Assembly: GCA_009926935.1 (NCBI GenBank)
Contig: RFNZ01000006.1
Coordinates: 60,476 to 124,475 of the forward strand
DNA from: Pseudomonadota bacterium
GTDB lineage: Bacteria > Pseudomonadota > Alphaproteobacteria > Micavibrionales > UBA1664
Direction of reading: 5' to 3'
DNA length: 64,000 bases
A model generated the notes under the pieces. That model was not told the origin of the DNA. It worked only from the letters and a program-made list of their open reading frames with translations, and made no database searches. A program made the translations under genes and the position numbers. This document shows, in pieces, positions 44,212 to 53,017 of the stretch. How positions within the stretch are numbered: position 1 is the first letter of the stretch; each line of letters starts with the position of its first letter.

Positions 44212-44236
44212 TATTTTAAGAATAATTCTTAAAATA
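44212..44236. promoter_or_regulatory. Perfect 12-bp-arm dyad between divergent regulator genes
   Basis: TATTTTAAGAAT, one central A, ATTCTTAAAATA: a perfect inverted repeat of 12-bp arms. It lies 12 bp before the -35 box of the NtrC-type gene and about 95 bp before the start of the response-regulator gene on the other strand. It is a good candidate operator for one of these regulators. No T-run makes it a terminator. Confidence 0.6.
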
Positions 44237-44248
44237 AAACGGATTAAT

Positions 44249-44277
44249 TTGAGAATATTGGTAACAGTAGATATAAT
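44249..44277 (+). promoter_or_regulatory. Sigma-70 promoter of the NtrC-type gene
   Basis: TTGAGA (5 of 6), 17-nt spacer, TATAAT (consensus), ending 20 bp before the ATG at 44298. AGAGGGGAG provides a ribosome-binding site. Thus the sigma-54 activator itself is probably read by the housekeeping sigma factor. Confidence 0.7.
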
Positions 44278-44297
44278 GGAAAGAGGGGAGCGCTGCC

Positions 44298-45683
44298 ATG
44301 ACAACTACAATTTTGCTGGTTGAGGATGATCCGCTGCAACGCGAGATGGCAGAAATTCTGTTACGAAAGCTTGGATACAAAGTAACCAGCGTAGAGGACG
44401 GACGTGCGGCCTTAAAACACCTGCAAAATGCCAAACCAGATGAATTCAGCGCCGCCGTGCTGGATATCGGCCTTCCGCATATCGATGGCCTTGAACTCCT
44501 CGAGCTCATTCGCCAGAGGCACCCCGCTTTGCCATGCATCATGCTAACCGGTAATCAGGAGCTTGGCACTGCCGTGAAAGCCATGCAGCTTGGCGCATAC
44601 GACTTCATGAACAAGCCCATAGAATTCGAGCGGTTGAAAGTCGTACTAGCAAATGCGCTAAAGGTATCACTCCTCGAAAAAGAAGTGACGCGCCTTAAAC
44701 AAAAAGAAGACGGCGCGCTGACTTTTGAAAGCCTTATCGGACACGAAAACGGTCTCGCAAGCGTTATCCGTACCGGGCGCAAAGCCGCAGGCACCGATAT
44801 CCCCGTTCTGTTGACGGGCGAGACCGGCACGGGTAAGGAAGTATTTGCAAGGTCCATCCACGGTGAAAGCCACCGTGCAGGCAAACCTTTTGTTGCGGTC
44901 AATTGCGGAGCATTGCCTGCCAATCTGGTCGAGAGCATATTGTTCGGCCATGAAAAGGGCGCCTTCACAGGGGCTATCGCAAAATCCATCGGTAAATTCA
45001 GGGAAGCGGATGGCGGTACTATTTTTCTGGATGAGGTTGGTGATCTCCCGCTTGATGCGCAGGTAAAGCTGCTGCGGGTTTTACAACAGAAAGAGATAAC
45101 TCCTGTTGGGGCGGACTACACTGTGCCTGTCAATGTACGTATTCTCTCGGCTACCCATAAAACACTGGAAAATGAAGTGATAAAAGGCACATTCAGGGAA
45201 GACCTGTATTTCAGACTAAACGTGCTTTCGATACATCTTCCCGCCCTTCGCGAACGGCGCTCTGATATCCCTGCGCTTGTCAGGCATTTCTTAGAGCGCT
45301 TTGCAGCAAGCGAAAGCAGAAAGCTAAAGGATATCGCGCCCGCAGCCATGGATATGCTGGCACAGCGCAATTGGGGTGGAAACGTACGCGAACTTGAAAA
45401 CGCAATTCACCGTGCAATGGTTATGTCGGATGGTGATGTTTTGCAGGTATCCGATTTCTCAGCTGTCTCAACACAACTTCCGAATGAAAGAGGCGCTTCA
45501 TATTCCTTGGCCCCGTCACTGACTCATGCAGACGGTACGCCACGCACGCTTGCTGATATAGAACGTGATGCTCTGCACTACGCCCTTTCCCATGCCGGTG
45601 GAAATGTAACGCTGGCCGCAAAAAATCTAGCCCTCGCCAAATCCACTTTTTACAGGAAACTAAAAGAGCATCCTCCGCTGTAA
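44298..45683 (+). CDS. NtrC-family sigma-54-dependent response regulator
   Basis: 461 aa with receiver (acidic Asp10-11, phospho-acceptor Asp56 in VLDIGLP, LTGN, NKP), a sigma-54 AAA+ domain (GETGTGKE, the sigma-54 contact loop EKGAFTGA, GGTIFLDEVGDLPL, FREDLYFRLNVL, NWGGNVRELENAIHRA) and a Fis-type HTH at the C-terminus (NVTLAAKNLALAKSTFYRKL). It would activate sigma-54 promoters once phosphorylated. No kinase of its own is adjacent; the divergent hybrid kinase unit is the obvious candidate partner. Confidence 0.95.
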   Translation: MTTTILLVEDDPLQREMAEILLRKLGYKVTSVEDGRAALKHLQNAKPDEFSAAVLDIGLPHIDGLELLELIRQRHPALPCIMLTGNQELGTAVKAMQLGAYDFMNKPIEFERLKVVLANALKVSLLEKEVTRLKQKEDGALTFESLIGHENGLASVIRTGRKAAGTDIPVLLTGETGTGKEVFARSIHGESHRAGKPFVAVNCGALPANLVESILFGHEKGAFTGAIAKSIGKFREADGGTIFLDEVGDLPLDAQVKLLRVLQQKEITPVGADYTVPVNVRILSATHKTLENEVIKGTFREDLYFRLNVLSIHLPALRERRSDIPALVRHFLERFAASESRKLKDIAPAAMDMLAQRNWGGNVRELENAIHRAMVMSDGDVLQVSDFSAVSTQLPNERGASYSLAPSLTHADGTPRTLADIERDALHYALSHAGGNVTLAAKNLALAKSTFYRKLKEHPPL

Positions 45684-45737
45684 AACGTTTTGGTGCCCTT
45701 ACGAAAACCTAAAGGGAACAGGAAATGACTGAAACAT

Positions 45738-45812
<75 letters not shown>

Positions 45813-45856
45813 ATGCGAGAGCATTCTTAGCGCAGTTCATTTCGGAATGACAAGCC

Positions 45857-46783
45857 TTAAGCTCTAAAAGCGCGGGCAAAACGCTTAGCAACGCGCGCGC
45901 TAAAAGCTGCAGGGTTTGCATCATGAGCCCCATGACCGTCAAAGACGCCCATAATGATTGGAGGCCGTGTTTCCGTCGCTTTCTCAGGCAGTACTTCTGC
46001 AAGAACAAGACTGGCGTTATCAACCTTGCCACCAAGAGCCGCCTCGTGCGTCAGCTCGTCCTCCAATAAAATTCTAGCAAAATCACCCGGATAATCCGTG
46101 CAATACCAAGGAGCCGTTATCAAAGGCACAGCCCTTCCATCGTCGGGGTACGTAAGGGCACCATCCGTATGGGCAACCACATACAGGGCGCGGCCCTCGC
46201 GCGGGCGGGCAATGCGGTGCACCGAGATTTCAGGCTCGTACGACAGGCCAGCCATACCGTAATGGCCAAAACAGCGACCCATATTAAGCCTGTCATCCAG
46301 ACGCCCGGCGGGAGAGATTGTGCCGCCGCATTCCTTTATGCGTGCGGCCTCGCGTATGGCTTTGTGGTCCTTGGTCAGGCTGCGATAGGTGGCTGAGCCT
46401 TTTTTGTCATGTGTATGTTTTTTAACCGACAAAAGCGCAATACGGCTGTCGCCCAAATGCGCGGTAATAACATCATAACCACCACGAGGAGCCGGATTGA
46501 GATACGCAAGCGCGGCGGTTGTACCCACGCGGACATCATCCGGCCCTATATCTCTGGCAACATCGGCAAAGACGCTCTTGAGGGCATCAACAACATCCCG
46601 TGTCACAAGTTCGTGAGCACGCCCAAAAAGAATGGCGTCTTCCTGTTCGGTATTGCGCCCATGTATGTAGCGCCCCGTGCGGGCCCTGAAAGTGCCTCTG
46701 GTTTGCGCAAAAGTAACAGAAAGCCCGACCTCGTTACGATGGCCGATCGAAATCATATCGCGTTTATATTGGATGATACGCAA
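45857..46783 (-). CDS. PP2C-like protein phosphatase with displaced FDGHG motif
   Basis: 308 aa. It has most PP2C signature elements in usual order: EQEDAILF (48-49 ED), RVGTTAALAYL (87-90), ITAHLGDSRIALL (111-114), LTKDHKAIREAARI, VAHTDGAL (207-208) and KVDNASLVLAEV (255-256). The metal-binding VFDGHGAH motif, normally close after ED, is instead at 281-287 near the C-terminus, followed by its usual helix (AFSARVAKRFARAF). All four metal Asp positions are present, so it may be active against Ser/Thr phosphates. The start is a TTG with GGGGGG 7 nt upstream; an ATG nine codons later is possible. It sits between two tRNA-Gly genes. Confidence 0.8.
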   Translation of the reverse strand: MRIIQYKRDMISIGHRNEVGLSVTFAQTRGTFRARTGRYIHGRNTEQEDAILFGRAHELVTRDVVDALKSVFADVARDIGPDDVRVGTTAALAYLNPAPRGGYDVITAHLGDSRIALLSVKKHTHDKKGSATYRSLTKDHKAIREAARIKECGGTISPAGRLDDRLNMGRCFGHYGMAGLSYEPEISVHRIARPREGRALYVVAHTDGALTYPDDGRAVPLITAPWYCTDYPGDFARILLEDELTHEAALGGKVDNASLVLAEVLPEKATETRPPIIMGVFDGHGAHDANPAAFSARVAKRFARAFRA

Positions 46784-46864
46784 GTTTCTGCCCCCCGCCT
46801 GCCTCGTTGACCGAGGTATTTTGTTAGTTTTTTTCTATACAAAAGAACTAATAAAATCTGCAAG

Positions 46865-46939
<75 letters not shown>

Positions 46940-47013
46940 ATCTGCCTTGAAACGACGTATCTTTTAGCCAAACCCGCTTGTGAAGGCAAGCCTATTCTGG
47001 TTATGGTCTGAAA

Positions 47014-47547
47014 ATGACCGAAGATCAGCCTCTCCCAACCCCACCTGAAGCGCTTTTGCACAAACTGGAAAGCATGGGAATACCTTATGTCCTGCACCGG
47101 CACACAGCTGTTTTTACGTGCGAGGAATCCGCGTTTCTTAAGGACACCATCCCGGGCATCCACGTCAAAAACCTGTTTTTAAAGGATAAAAAGGACCGAA
47201 TGGCGCTGGTCGTCGTCCCGCACGAGATCAATCTGGACCTAAAAGCCGTAGCGCCCGCAATCGGTCTCGACCGCATATCGTTTGGCTCGCCCGAAAGGCT
47301 TTGGAAGCATTTGGGCGTAAGACCCGGGTCCGTCTGCCCCTTTGCTGCAATCAACGACAAGGAGGGATTGGTACAGGTCGTGCTGCATGATGCCGTGGCA
47401 AAAGCCGAAATTCTCTCGGCTCATCCTATGCTGAATACGATGTCGGTTGAACTTTCGGGCACAGATATAGTGCGCTTCCTTGAAAGCGTTGGGCATCCAC
47501 CCAAAATTCTGGACCTTTCAGGCTATACCCGTGCCGAAGCCGCTTGA
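47014..47547 (+). CDS. YbaK/ProX-type aminoacyl-tRNA deacylase
   Basis: 177 aa, matching the free-standing prolyl-tRNA-synthetase-associated editing domain (PrdX type): VLHRHTAVFTCEESAFL at the start, HVKNLFLKDKKDRMALVVVP with the catalytic-region Lys, and LGVRPGSVCPFAAIND near 105. Such enzymes hydrolyse mischarged alanyl-tRNA(Pro). No proS gene is adjacent. GG-rich bases precede a weak ribosome-binding site. Confidence 0.9.
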   Translation: MTEDQPLPTPPEALLHKLESMGIPYVLHRHTAVFTCEESAFLKDTIPGIHVKNLFLKDKKDRMALVVVPHEINLDLKAVAPAIGLDRISFGSPERLWKHLGVRPGSVCPFAAINDKEGLVQVVLHDAVAKAEILSAHPMLNTMSVELSGTDIVRFLESVGHPPKILDLSGYTRAEAA

Positions 47548-47571
47548 TTGAGGGAAAAATTAATCTAGCTC

Positions 47572-48228
47572 ATGTCCATGCACACAAGCCACCTCACCTT
47601 TGAAAAACTGCCCGCAGTCATTCCGGTTTTTCCCCTGACAGGGGTCTTGCTGCTGCCACACGGCCAGCTGCCGCTTAACATCTTCGAACCCCGCTACCTT
47701 ACCATGGTCGATGATGCTATGGCCGGAAGCCGTATCATTGGCATGATCCAGCCCAAAGCCTTCGGAAAAACAACTCTCTACGAAACCGGCTGCGCCGGCC
47801 GCATCATCAACTTTTCCGAAACCGATGACGGGCGTTATCTGATCACACTGGCGGGGCTGTGCCGTTTCAAGATCGCACATGAACACGATACGCCCAAACC
47901 CTACCGAAGCGTGTCGCCAGACTGGGCGCCCTATAATCAGGATATGGACAGGCAGGATGAAAAAGTCGCGATCGACCGCATACGCCTTAACACCCTCTTG
48001 CAAAACTACTTCAGAAAACAAGAGATGTCCTGCGACTGGGAGAAGGTTGATATAGCCCCAGATGCAGACTTGCTGACAGCCCTTGCCATGATCTGCCCGC
48101 TAGGCCCCTCCGAAAAACAGGCACTTCTTGAATCGGAAAACATAAAAACGAGGACCGAGCTTTTCATGACTCTCATCGAGATGGCAGGCAGCGACTGCGC
48201 AAAAATCGATGACGACAGCTGCCATTAG
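47572..48228 (+). CDS. LON N-terminal-domain protein
   Basis: 218 aa comprising only the substrate-binding N-domain of Lon protease: [21 protein letters not shown], the [13 protein letters not shown] motif, [10 protein letters not shown], and [19 protein letters not shown]. There is no ATPase or protease part. It is a common alphaproteobacterial protein followed, as here, by a UPF0434 gene. Role not known. Confidence 0.92.
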   Translation: MSMHTSHLTFEKLPAVIPVFPLTGVLLLPHGQLPLNIFEPRYLTMVDDAMAGSRIIGMIQPKAFGKTTLYETGCAGRIINFSETDDGRYLITLAGLCRFKIAHEHDTPKPYRSVSPDWAPYNQDMDRQDEKVAIDRIRLNTLLQNYFRKQEMSCDWEKVDIAPDADLLTALAMICPLGPSEKQALLESENIKTRTELFMTLIEMAGSDCAKIDDDSCH

Positions 48229-48242
48229 TCTATACTGGGCCC

Positions 48243-48431
48243 ATGGCCGTTGACCCAAAACTCCTTGAACTTCTGGTATGCCCTCTCACAAAAACGCCTC
48301 TGCGGTTTGAACAGGCAAAAGGCGAGCTTGTATCGGATGCAGCGGGTCTCGCTTTCCCGATCCGTGACGGCGTACCCGTCATGATAGTAAGTGAAGCGCG
48401 CTCGTTGGAAGAAGCGGAACGTCGTAAATAA
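48243..48431 (+). CDS. UPF0434/Trm112-family small protein
   Basis: 62 aa, matching YcaR-like proteins: [45 protein letters not shown]. Only one of the usual Cys positions is kept (CPLTKT), so zinc binding is unlikely. Its 15-bp spacing to the LON-domain gene suggests co-transcription. Confidence 0.9.
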   Translation: MAVDPKLLELLVCPLTKTPLRFEQAKGELVSDAAGLAFPIRDGVPVMIVSEARSLEEAERRK

Positions 48432-48436
48432 GATTC

Positions 48437-49078
48437 CTACCAGCGGGCCTTCCGCATGGCTATGCGGCCCTCAACAGCAACAGCCAGCACGACCGTACCT
48501 GCATACCACAAGGCGATGTAAAGCGGGTGGTCATGCGCGCAGTGAAGTGAAAAAGCGAACATGGCAATGGATGAGGAAAAAAGCGCCGTTAAATATCCAT
48601 GCATCCTGACATCAACCGGTGCAAGGGCCCGGTTGAGACGCATCAGTACGAACAAGATAGGCACGCCAAGACCAAAAATAATCATGGAGCAAAGCTTGCC
48701 CTTAGGGTCCATAATTTGCGTACGCAGAACTTCAAAATCATGCGTATAAAACGAGCTTACGCAAAGAATAAGCAACCACCCGCAAAACAACGCTACAAAC
48801 ATGAGAGGGCCGGTTGTGCTTCGTCCTGGTTGGCCGCTGCGCCACCAGGCAAGGCCGGAGGCCACCATCATCACCGCGGCAAACCCGTATTTGAAAACAC
48901 GGTTGGGATCGCTGAAAAAACCGCTCACAAGGTCTGTACGCAATCCGATCGTCACAGCAATAACCAGAATGGAAACCATAAGAGTGGTGGCAAGTACAAC
49001 CCGTACGGTACGCAAATAGTCTCCGCGAGCCTCAGGTGCCTGACTGCTAAGAAGGGTTAACAGCTCATCCGTGTGCAT
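48437..49078 (-). CDS. nrsF: NrsF-type (DUF1109) membrane anti-sigma factor
   Basis: 213 aa with about six membrane helices after a short cytosolic N-terminus (MHTDELLTLLSSQAPEARGD). DUF1109 marks are present: the Cys-containing LHCAHDHPL motif near 185 and a Cys in FVALFCGW. In Caulobacter NrsF holds SigF at the membrane until metal or redox stress. The ATG lies inside the sigma gene (14-bp overlap) with GGGAGGGAAC as ribosome-binding site, so the two proteins are translationally coupled. The longer in-frame start lies deeper in the sigma gene. Confidence 0.88.
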   Translation of the reverse strand: MHTDELLTLLSSQAPEARGDYLRTVRVVLATTLMVSILVIAVTIGLRTDLVSGFFSDPNRVFKYGFAAVMMVASGLAWWRSGQPGRSTTGPLMFVALFCGWLLILCVSSFYTHDFEVLRTQIMDPKGKLCSMIIFGLGVPILFVLMRLNRALAPVDVRMHGYLTALFSSSIAMFAFSLHCAHDHPLYIALWYAGTVVLAVAVEGRIAMRKARW

Positions 49079-49622
49079 GTTCCCTCCCGCTATCCTGCTG
49101 CGCAAGGGATGTCAGTTTGGCAATGGCACGGTGGAGCGTGACTTTCACATCCGAGACGCTCAAAGACATTTCAGAGGCAATCTCACTCATACTCTTGCCG
49201 TCCAGCCGGGCCATCTGCACGATCCGGCGCTGCTTGTCGTTTAAGGTCTCAAACATTTTCTCGAGCGTCAGAACGGCGTCCGTCTGTGGTGCCTGCGAAG
49301 CCACAAGATCGGCATCGCTCTCCTCGATAGCAACCAGGAAGGCGATTTTCTGGCGGCGCCAGTGATCGATCAGTTTGTGATGCGCAATGGTACGCAGCCA
49401 CGGCAGAAAAGGCAGTGACGGGTCATAAGAGTGATATTTGGTATGAATGGTAAGCAAGGTTTCCTGCACAATATCTTCAACCACGGCTCGATCACGGCCA
49501 GACACGCGGGCATAGACATAACCCCTTACAATCCGCGCAGCCTCCCGCAGCAGAGCCGTATAGGCAGCCTTGTCGCCGCGCGCGACCTCGCCCGCAATTT
49601 GGTCGAGCATTTTCACGTCCAT
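49065..49622 (-). CDS. sigF: ECF sigma factor, SigF-like
   Basis: 185 aa: region 2 with VVEDIVQETLLTIHTK and FLPWLRTIAHHKLIDHWRRQ, and region 4 with LNDKQRRIVQMARLDGKSMSEIASEM and VKVTLHRAIAKL. The cognate anti-sigma gene overlaps its end. A GTAACC-N16-CGTATC element lies directly upstream, so it is probably self-regulated. If that promoter is used, the transcript begins near the annotated ATG, and translation may begin at the in-frame ATG four codons later (MLDQIAGEV). Confidence 0.92.
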   Translation of the reverse strand: MDVKMLDQIAGEVARGDKAAYTALLREAARIVRGYVYARVSGRDRAVVEDIVQETLLTIHTKYHSYDPSLPFLPWLRTIAHHKLIDHWRRQKIAFLVAIEESDADLVASQAPQTDAVLTLEKMFETLNDKQRRIVQMARLDGKSMSEIASEMSLSVSDVKVTLHRAIAKLTSLAQQDSGREHAHG

Positions 49623-49625
49623 AGA

Positions 49626-49653
49626 GATACGCTTTGCAGCATGAAGCGGTTAC
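49626..49653 (-). promoter_or_regulatory. Candidate SigF-type autoregulatory promoter
   Basis: On the minus strand GTAACC (49653-49648), 16 nt, then CGTATC (49631-49626). Caulobacter SigF promoters are described as GTAACC-N16-CGAA-like, so the match is good in -35 and spacing. It lies only a few bases before the sigma gene. Confidence 0.6.
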
Positions 49654-49787
49654 AACCCTATTCAGAAAACATTTTCATTCTTTTGATTTATACGAGTCAT
49701 ACTGAAAAACAAATGCGATGGCTTGACGCGGCGCAATAACTCAAGGGCAGGCAAGGCTGCCCTTGAGAAAACCTGAAAAGAAAGACC

Positions 49788-51365
49788 CTAGAAGCTGAGG
49801 CGCACAACACTCTCGACCTGCGCGAGAGTCTGCAACTTGGCATAAACCTTGTCATCCACTCTCTGGTCAACCGCGATGAGGGAGATGGCATGCCCACCTG
49901 CCTGCATACGTCCAAGGCGGAAATCCGCAATGTTGACACCGGCCTCGGCAAGCGTAGTCCCAACACCGCCAATCATGCCCGGCTTATCCTTATTGCGGAT
50001 CAGCAGCATGTGGGGCGCAACCGCAGCCTCAATCGGCACACCGTCAATAGAAACAATCCTTGCATGCCCGCCACCAAAGAGCGTGCCCGTAACTTCCTGC
50101 GTACCTTTGGCTGAATGGACTTTAATGGTAACGGCGGTCAGAAAATCGCCGGCGTTATCTGTCTTGCTTTCCGTCATTGAAATGCCGCGGGCTTTGGCAA
50201 CAGCAGGTGCCGACACCATGTTAACTCCCTCGCAGGCGGCAGAAAGTATGGCCGCAAGCGCAATAGCCGTAAGCGGCTTTGCATTGAGCGCTGCTGCTTG
50301 CCCTTGATAAATCACCTCGATGCCTGTTGGCGCATCACTGTTGATTTGACCGGCAAGGCGACCCATCTGTTCGACAAGGGCCATATACGGCTTCAGTTTT
50401 GGTGCATCCTCGGCAGAGATGGATGGCATGTTGACCGCATTGGATACAGCCCCATGCAGCAGAAAATCAGCAATCTGTTCGGCAATCTGCACAGCCACAT
50501 TCACCTGCGCTTCCGATGTCGAGGCACCAAGATGCGGCGTGCATATCACATTGGGCATCCCAAAAAAGATGCTCTCTGTGGCTGGCTCGACCGAGAAAAC
50601 ATCAAGCGCGGCACCAGCGACTTTGCCGCTTTCAAGAGCGGCCTTAAGATCGGCTTCCACAATCAATCCGCCGCGCGCCACGTTTAAAATACGGACGCCG
50701 TCCTTCATTTTTGCAAAGGCTTCCTTGTTGATCATGCCCTTTGTCTTCTCGGTCATGGGCGTATGTATGGTTATAAAATCGGCCCGTGCAAACAGCTGGT
50801 CGAGTTCAACCTTTTCAATGCCCATCTCTCGTGCACGGTCATCCGTCAGAAACGGATCAAAACCTACAACCCTCATTTTAAGACCTTGCGCGCGGTCAAT
50901 AACGATGGCGCCGATATTGCCGCAGCCGATCACACCAAGGGTTTTACCCATGAGCTCAACGCCCATGAACTTCGATTTCTCCCATTTGCCTGCATGCGTC
51001 GAGGCATTGGCCTGAGGTATTTGGCGGGCAAGAGCCATCATCATCGCGATCGTATGCTCGGCCGTTGTTGTGGAGTTGCCAAACGGCGTGTTCATGACAA
51101 CGATACCGGCATTAGTCGCAGCCGGAACATCGATCGTATCAACGCCGATTCCCGCACGGCCGATCACCTTAAGGGCCTTCGCTCCTGTCATGACTTCGGC
51201 AGAAATTTTGGTAGTCGAACGCACGGCCACACCGTCATAGGCACCAATTGCATTTTTAAGATCTTCGGGTGAGAGGCCGGGCTTGCTATCAACCTCAACG
51301 CCTTTGGCTTTCAGGATTTCGGCGCAGACAGCATCCATTTTATCGGCAATCAGGACTTTAGGCAT
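49788..51365 (-). CDS. serA: D-3-phosphoglycerate dehydrogenase
   Basis: First step of serine synthesis, oxidising 3-phosphoglycerate with NAD. The 525-aa length is the long form. GVIGCGNIGAIV near 145-156 is the nucleotide loop, followed by the catalytic His-Asp-Arg region (NVARGGLIVEADLKAAL, DVFSVEP, CTPHLGAST), the intervening domain, and a C-terminal ACT domain (MLLIRNKDKPGMIGGVG). Start MPKVLIADK has TGGAG upstream; the longer frame adds non-family residues. serC and serB lie 8 kb away. Confidence 0.97.
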   Translation of the reverse strand: MPKVLIADKMDAVCAEILKAKGVEVDSKPGLSPEDLKNAIGAYDGVAVRSTTKISAEVMTGAKALKVIGRAGIGVDTIDVPAATNAGIVVMNTPFGNSTTTAEHTIAMMMALARQIPQANASTHAGKWEKSKFMGVELMGKTLGVIGCGNIGAIVIDRAQGLKMRVVGFDPFLTDDRAREMGIEKVELDQLFARADFITIHTPMTEKTKGMINKEAFAKMKDGVRILNVARGGLIVEADLKAALESGKVAGAALDVFSVEPATESIFFGMPNVICTPHLGASTSEAQVNVAVQIAEQIADFLLHGAVSNAVNMPSISAEDAPKLKPYMALVEQMGRLAGQINSDAPTGIEVIYQGQAAALNAKPLTAIALAAILSAACEGVNMVSAPAVAKARGISMTESKTDNAGDFLTAVTIKVHSAKGTQEVTGTLFGGGHARIVSIDGVPIEAAVAPHMLLIRNKDKPGMIGGVGTTLAEAGVNIADFRLGRMQAGGHAISLIAVDQRVDDKVYAKLQTLAQVESVVRLSF

Positions 51366-51439
51366 TGTGGCACTCCATGAGGGTGATGATTTTTCGGAGG
51401 CCACTCTAGAAGCGTTGACGCGTTAGGAAAAGCGGGAAG

Positions 51440-52300
51440 ATGACGCAAGGCCACAGCCGAAAGAAAAAATTTCACATAACTAATTTGACTGTGCTACGGC
51501 TATCCGCTGCAATGAAAACACATCGCACACTAGGCTATAGAATTGAAATGGTGCTAAGCAGCTGCTTTCTCGCCAGCGTAATCTCTATCGTTTCGACCAC
51601 ACCGGCGGAAAATTCATCGATACAGACACTTGATGCTAAACCTCGAGGCCATCTCACCCTGTTTTACAGTGAGCTTGCAGCACCGGACGAAACCTCGCAC
51701 CTGACGTTTAGCCCATGGATGCGCTTCGTAAAAAAACCTGAGGCCGTACAAACCGCCTCACTTCACCCTGCCATCACTGCAGAAATTAAACCAAAAGCAA
51801 AACAAACCTGGGCCGGCCTGATGGCGCCTCTCGAAACAGGCCAGATCTTTTCATTATTCGGTAACCGCTGCCGCATTCTCACAAAAAAATGTGAACCGCA
51901 TAACGGCGTCGATATCGCAGTTGAAACTGGAACGCGTATAAAGGCCGCCCATAAAGGCACCGTAACCGTTGGCCACAACCCGTTTCTCGGTCACTTCATC
52001 AAAATTGACTTTGGAAACAGACGTACGGAATACGGCCACCTGCATGCAACGCCAAAAAGGGCCAACGGCACAAAACTGAAAACGGGCGACACAGTCGCCG
52101 CTGGTGAAATCATCGGCATTGTCGGTGAATCAGGCAATGCCGAAGGGCCGCATCTTCATTTTAGCCTATTAATCGACGGGCAATATGTAGACCCTTTACT
52201 GCACATCAAGGCCCTTGCAGATTTACCTGTGAGAGAACGTTACAAGGCGCAGGTAGAGGCTATCCGTGCCACGCACGTTCAACGGCTGAGCCAGCGCTAA
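51440..52300 (+). CDS. Exported M23-family peptidase
   Basis: 286 aa. A hydrophobic segment near 37-52 (VLSSCFLASVISIVS) serves as signal or anchor. The C-terminal LytM domain has the zinc ligands HNGVDIA (H-x3-D) and GPHLHFS, with GHLHATP between. It would cut cell-wall peptide cross-links or regulate amidases. A linker of ~70 residues separates the two. The start codon has only a distant AGGA; a later ATG (MKTHRTLG) is possible. It begins the block that separates serA from serC. Confidence 0.85.
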   Translation: MTQGHSRKKKFHITNLTVLRLSAAMKTHRTLGYRIEMVLSSCFLASVISIVSTTPAENSSIQTLDAKPRGHLTLFYSELAAPDETSHLTFSPWMRFVKKPEAVQTASLHPAITAEIKPKAKQTWAGLMAPLETGQIFSLFGNRCRILTKKCEPHNGVDIAVETGTRIKAAHKGTVTVGHNPFLGHFIKIDFGNRRTEYGHLHATPKRANGTKLKTGDTVAAGEIIGIVGESGNAEGPHLHFSLLIDGQYVDPLLHIKALADLPVRERYKAQVEAIRATHVQRLSQR

Positions 52301-52307
52301 ATCATAT

Positions 52308-52898
52308 TCATATTGGCAAGGAACGACGGCGCGGTTCCGCCGGTTTTGGGTCACGGATCCGGTCGATGGCATCAAGCGTTCTGCATTGCTCGTCGATCTC
52401 CTGAATAAGATCTCCATAAGGCCCGTAATAACGCGCGCGCGGTGCATATCGCACAGTCGGTGTGCGGATGGCGATATGGCTGGCCTCGGTCATGGTAGGT
52501 CCCGTAACACCACGCGCCTGTGCCTCGGCATATCCAAGGGATTTCGAGCCCATGCAGTCATAAATGTAACCCACGACAAGACCCTGATCGCCTTTCTTGC
52601 GGCACATAAGACCATAATAAGGGATATACTGGGCTCGCCACGGGTCGATCACCCTGTTGGCCGTAACGCCGGGCTTCGTATTGACACCCACGCGGTAGCA
52701 CTGGAGCAAAAACCAGCAGCGGCCATCATTGCCGGGGCGCGCGCCCTTCATAGGGATGGCGTTCTTGATAAAATAACGCCCCATCTGGACGAGGTCAGGG
52801 TTGGCGGCAACCTGCGCATCCATATCCACCGCCTCCTCAAATATGTAGCGGTTTGTGGCGCGGGAAGCTTGGGCAGTAGCAGTATTGGGCGGTGTCAT
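52308..52898 (-). CDS. Hypothetical 196-aa protein
   Basis: A soluble protein, MTPPNTATAQASRATNRYIF onward, with Cys/Trp/Tyr-rich centre (GRCWFLLQCYRVGVN, AQYIPYYGLMCRKKGD) and a basic Pro/Arg tail. Four or more Cys in the middle suggest metal or disulfide binding. An upstream in-frame start adds a Lys/Thr-rich stretch but overlaps the terminator region, so I use the later ATG. No family recognised. It converges on the M23 peptidase gene. Confidence 0.6.
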   Translation of the reverse strand: MTPPNTATAQASRATNRYIFEEAVDMDAQVAANPDLVQMGRYFIKNAIPMKGARPGNDGRCWFLLQCYRVGVNTKPGVTANRVIDPWRAQYIPYYGLMCRKKGDQGLVVGYIYDCMGSKSLGYAEAQARGVTGPTMTEASHIAIRTPTVRYAPRARYYGPYGDLIQEIDEQCRTLDAIDRIRDPKPAEPRRRSLPI

Positions 52899-52956
52899 GG
52901 TTTTAGTCTTCTTCTTTGTTTTGTTGTTGTTTGATTGAGCCGTTTGTCTGGACAAA

Positions 52957-52992
52957 AAATTTCGCCCCGCGGAGTTTTCCGTGGGGCGCTTT
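52957..52992 (-). terminator. Bidirectional rho-independent terminator
   Basis: CGCCCCGCGGA (52963-52973), loop GTTT, TCCGTGGGGCG (52978-52988), one wobble pair. On the minus strand a T-run (52960-52955 region) follows; on the plus strand CTTTTTG follows. It lies just after the 33-aa membrane peptide gene, which it can terminate. Confidence 0.8.
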
Positions 52993-53017
52993 TTGCGTCG
53001 TTCTGGTCTTTGCTTTG

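Noticed and set aside
45857..46783. Simple circular permutation of PP2C
   Set aside because: The ED-containing first strand remains at the N-terminus, so only the DGHG strand and helix appear moved.
52957..52992. GC hairpin as a riboswitch or attenuator for the 196-aa gene
   Set aside because: It has T-runs on both sides and follows a short complete gene, so terminator function explains it better.
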